Assembly: GCA_910586255.1 (NCBI GenBank)
Contig: CAJUHR010000067.1
Coordinates: forward strand, 1-9,729
Source: an uncultured Lachnospiraceae bacterium
GTDB taxonomy: Bacteria; Bacillota; Clostridia; Lachnospirales; Lachnospiraceae
Direction of reading: 5' to 3'
DNA length: 9,729 bases
Positions 9,182 to 9,729 of this stretch are shown here, one piece after another. Position 1 is the first letter of the stretch, and each line of letters opens with the position of its first letter. The notes under the pieces were generated by a model. The model was not told the origin of the DNA. It saw nothing but the letters and a program-made list of their open reading frames with translations, and did not search any database. A program made the position numbers and the translations under genes.

Positions 9182-9729
9182 TTACAGCTTTTTCACAAAC
9201 AGACAACGGATTGCATTCAGCACCGCAAGAATCATAACGCCCACATCTGCGAAAATCGCCAGATACATATTTGCAATTCCCACAGCCCCTAATGCAAGGC
9301 AGGCGAATTTCACAACAAGCGCCATTGTAATATTCTGATAAACAATCCGCAGACATTTTCTTGAAATTTTGATTGCTTTTGCAATCTTAATCGGATCATC
9401 ATCCATCAACACAATATCCGCCGCTTCGATTGCCGCATCGGAACCCATTGCCCCCATAGCGATACCAATATCCGCTCTGGAAAGAACCGGGGCGTCATTG
9501 ATACCGTCACCCACAAAGGCCAGCTTTGCCTTGCCCAGTTTCACCCGCAGCAGTTCTTCCACTTTTTCAACCTTATCTGCTGGCAGAAGTTCGCTGTAAA
9601 CCTCGTCAATCCCAAGAGAGGAAGCGACCTGATTTGCCACTTTCTTTGCATCGCCCGTCAGCATGACGCATCTTTCAACGCCTGCTTTCTTTAATTCCGC
9701 AATCGCCGCTTTAGAATGAGGTTTGATAA
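9182..9729 (-). CDS. Heavy-metal P1B-type ATPase (Zn/Cd/Pb type), C-terminal part
   Basis: Exports heavy-metal cations across the cytoplasmic membrane using ATP. Only the last 181 or so codons are in the window, and the frame is open to the right edge. The visible part opens with KPHSKAAIAELKKAGVERCVMLTGD, the end of the nucleotide-binding domain with its TGD motif. Next comes the P-domain hinge FVGDGINDAPVLSRADIGIAMGAMGSDAAIEAADIVLM. Two membrane helices end the protein. The last contains FADVGVMILAVLNAIR, in which the Asp corresponds to the metal-ligand Asp of ZntA/CadA-type (Zn/Cd/Pb) pumps, unlike copper pumps. The catalytic DKTGT, CPC-type membrane motif and any N-terminal metal domain lie outside the window. 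The ArsR-family gene follows 16 bases downstream. Confidence 0.93.
   Translation of the reverse strand, partial: IKPHSKAAIAELKKAGVERCVMLTGDAKKVANQVASSLGIDEVYSELLPADKVEKVEELLRVKLGKAKLAFVGDGINDAPVLSRADIGIAMGAMGSDAAIEAADIVLMDDDPIKIAKAIKISRKCLRIVYQNITMALVVKFACLALGAVGIANMYLAIFADVGVMILAVLNAIRCLFVKKL

Overview
The window looks like a stretch of a Clostridia genome, most likely a gut Lachnospiraceae-type Firmicute. The evidence is the strong AAGGAGG-type ribosome binding sites, short AT-rich intergenic regions, the gene families present, and an iron/heavy-metal locus typical of this group. No rRNA, tRNA, CRISPR array, transposase or integrase gene is visible. Species cannot be fixed from the sequence alone.

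Layout. (1) Positions 1-4199, minus strand: nearly all of gltB, the large subunit of glutamate synthase, cut at its C-terminus by the window edge. It has a clear sigma-A-like promoter and a short structured leader. (2) 4200-4628: AT-rich spacer with that promoter, a possible 35-codon remnant of a membrane transporter, and a strong intrinsic terminator. (3) 4629-6783, minus strand: a B3/B4-domain protein, a flavin-binding split-barrel protein (pyridoxamine-phosphate-oxidase/Nim type), and a decayed MATE efflux pump with two deletions. (4) 6784-7419: no convincing gene. It holds a terminator-like 18-bp hairpin in front of the MATE remnant and a cluster of related inverted repeats (consensus near GTTACTGTTCACAGG) forming two palindromic units. 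(5) 7420-8151, plus strand: a lone ferritin-like diiron protein with all six expected metal ligands, followed by a terminator. (6) 8185-9729, minus strand: a metal locus reading heavy-metal P-type ATPase (N-terminus outside the window), ArsR/SmtB-family regulator, a 5'-truncated feoB, and a small FeoB-associated Cys-rich membrane protein.

How the genes work together. gltB serves ammonium assimilation (glutamine + 2-oxoglutarate to two glutamates); its partner gltD is not in view. The right end is a Zn/Cd/Pb-type export ATPase with a metal sensor, fused by an apparent deletion to what is left of a ferrous-iron uptake operon. That deletion removed most of FeoB and may also have altered the C-terminal metal-site helix of the regulator.

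The main theme is genome erosion: three gene remnants (MATE, FeoB, possibly a formate/nitrite-type channel) lie close to a palindromic repeat cluster. I see no complete new multi-gene system. The best leads are the orphan diiron protein behind the repeat cluster, the terminator-like leader hairpin, and the ArsR-FeoB junction.
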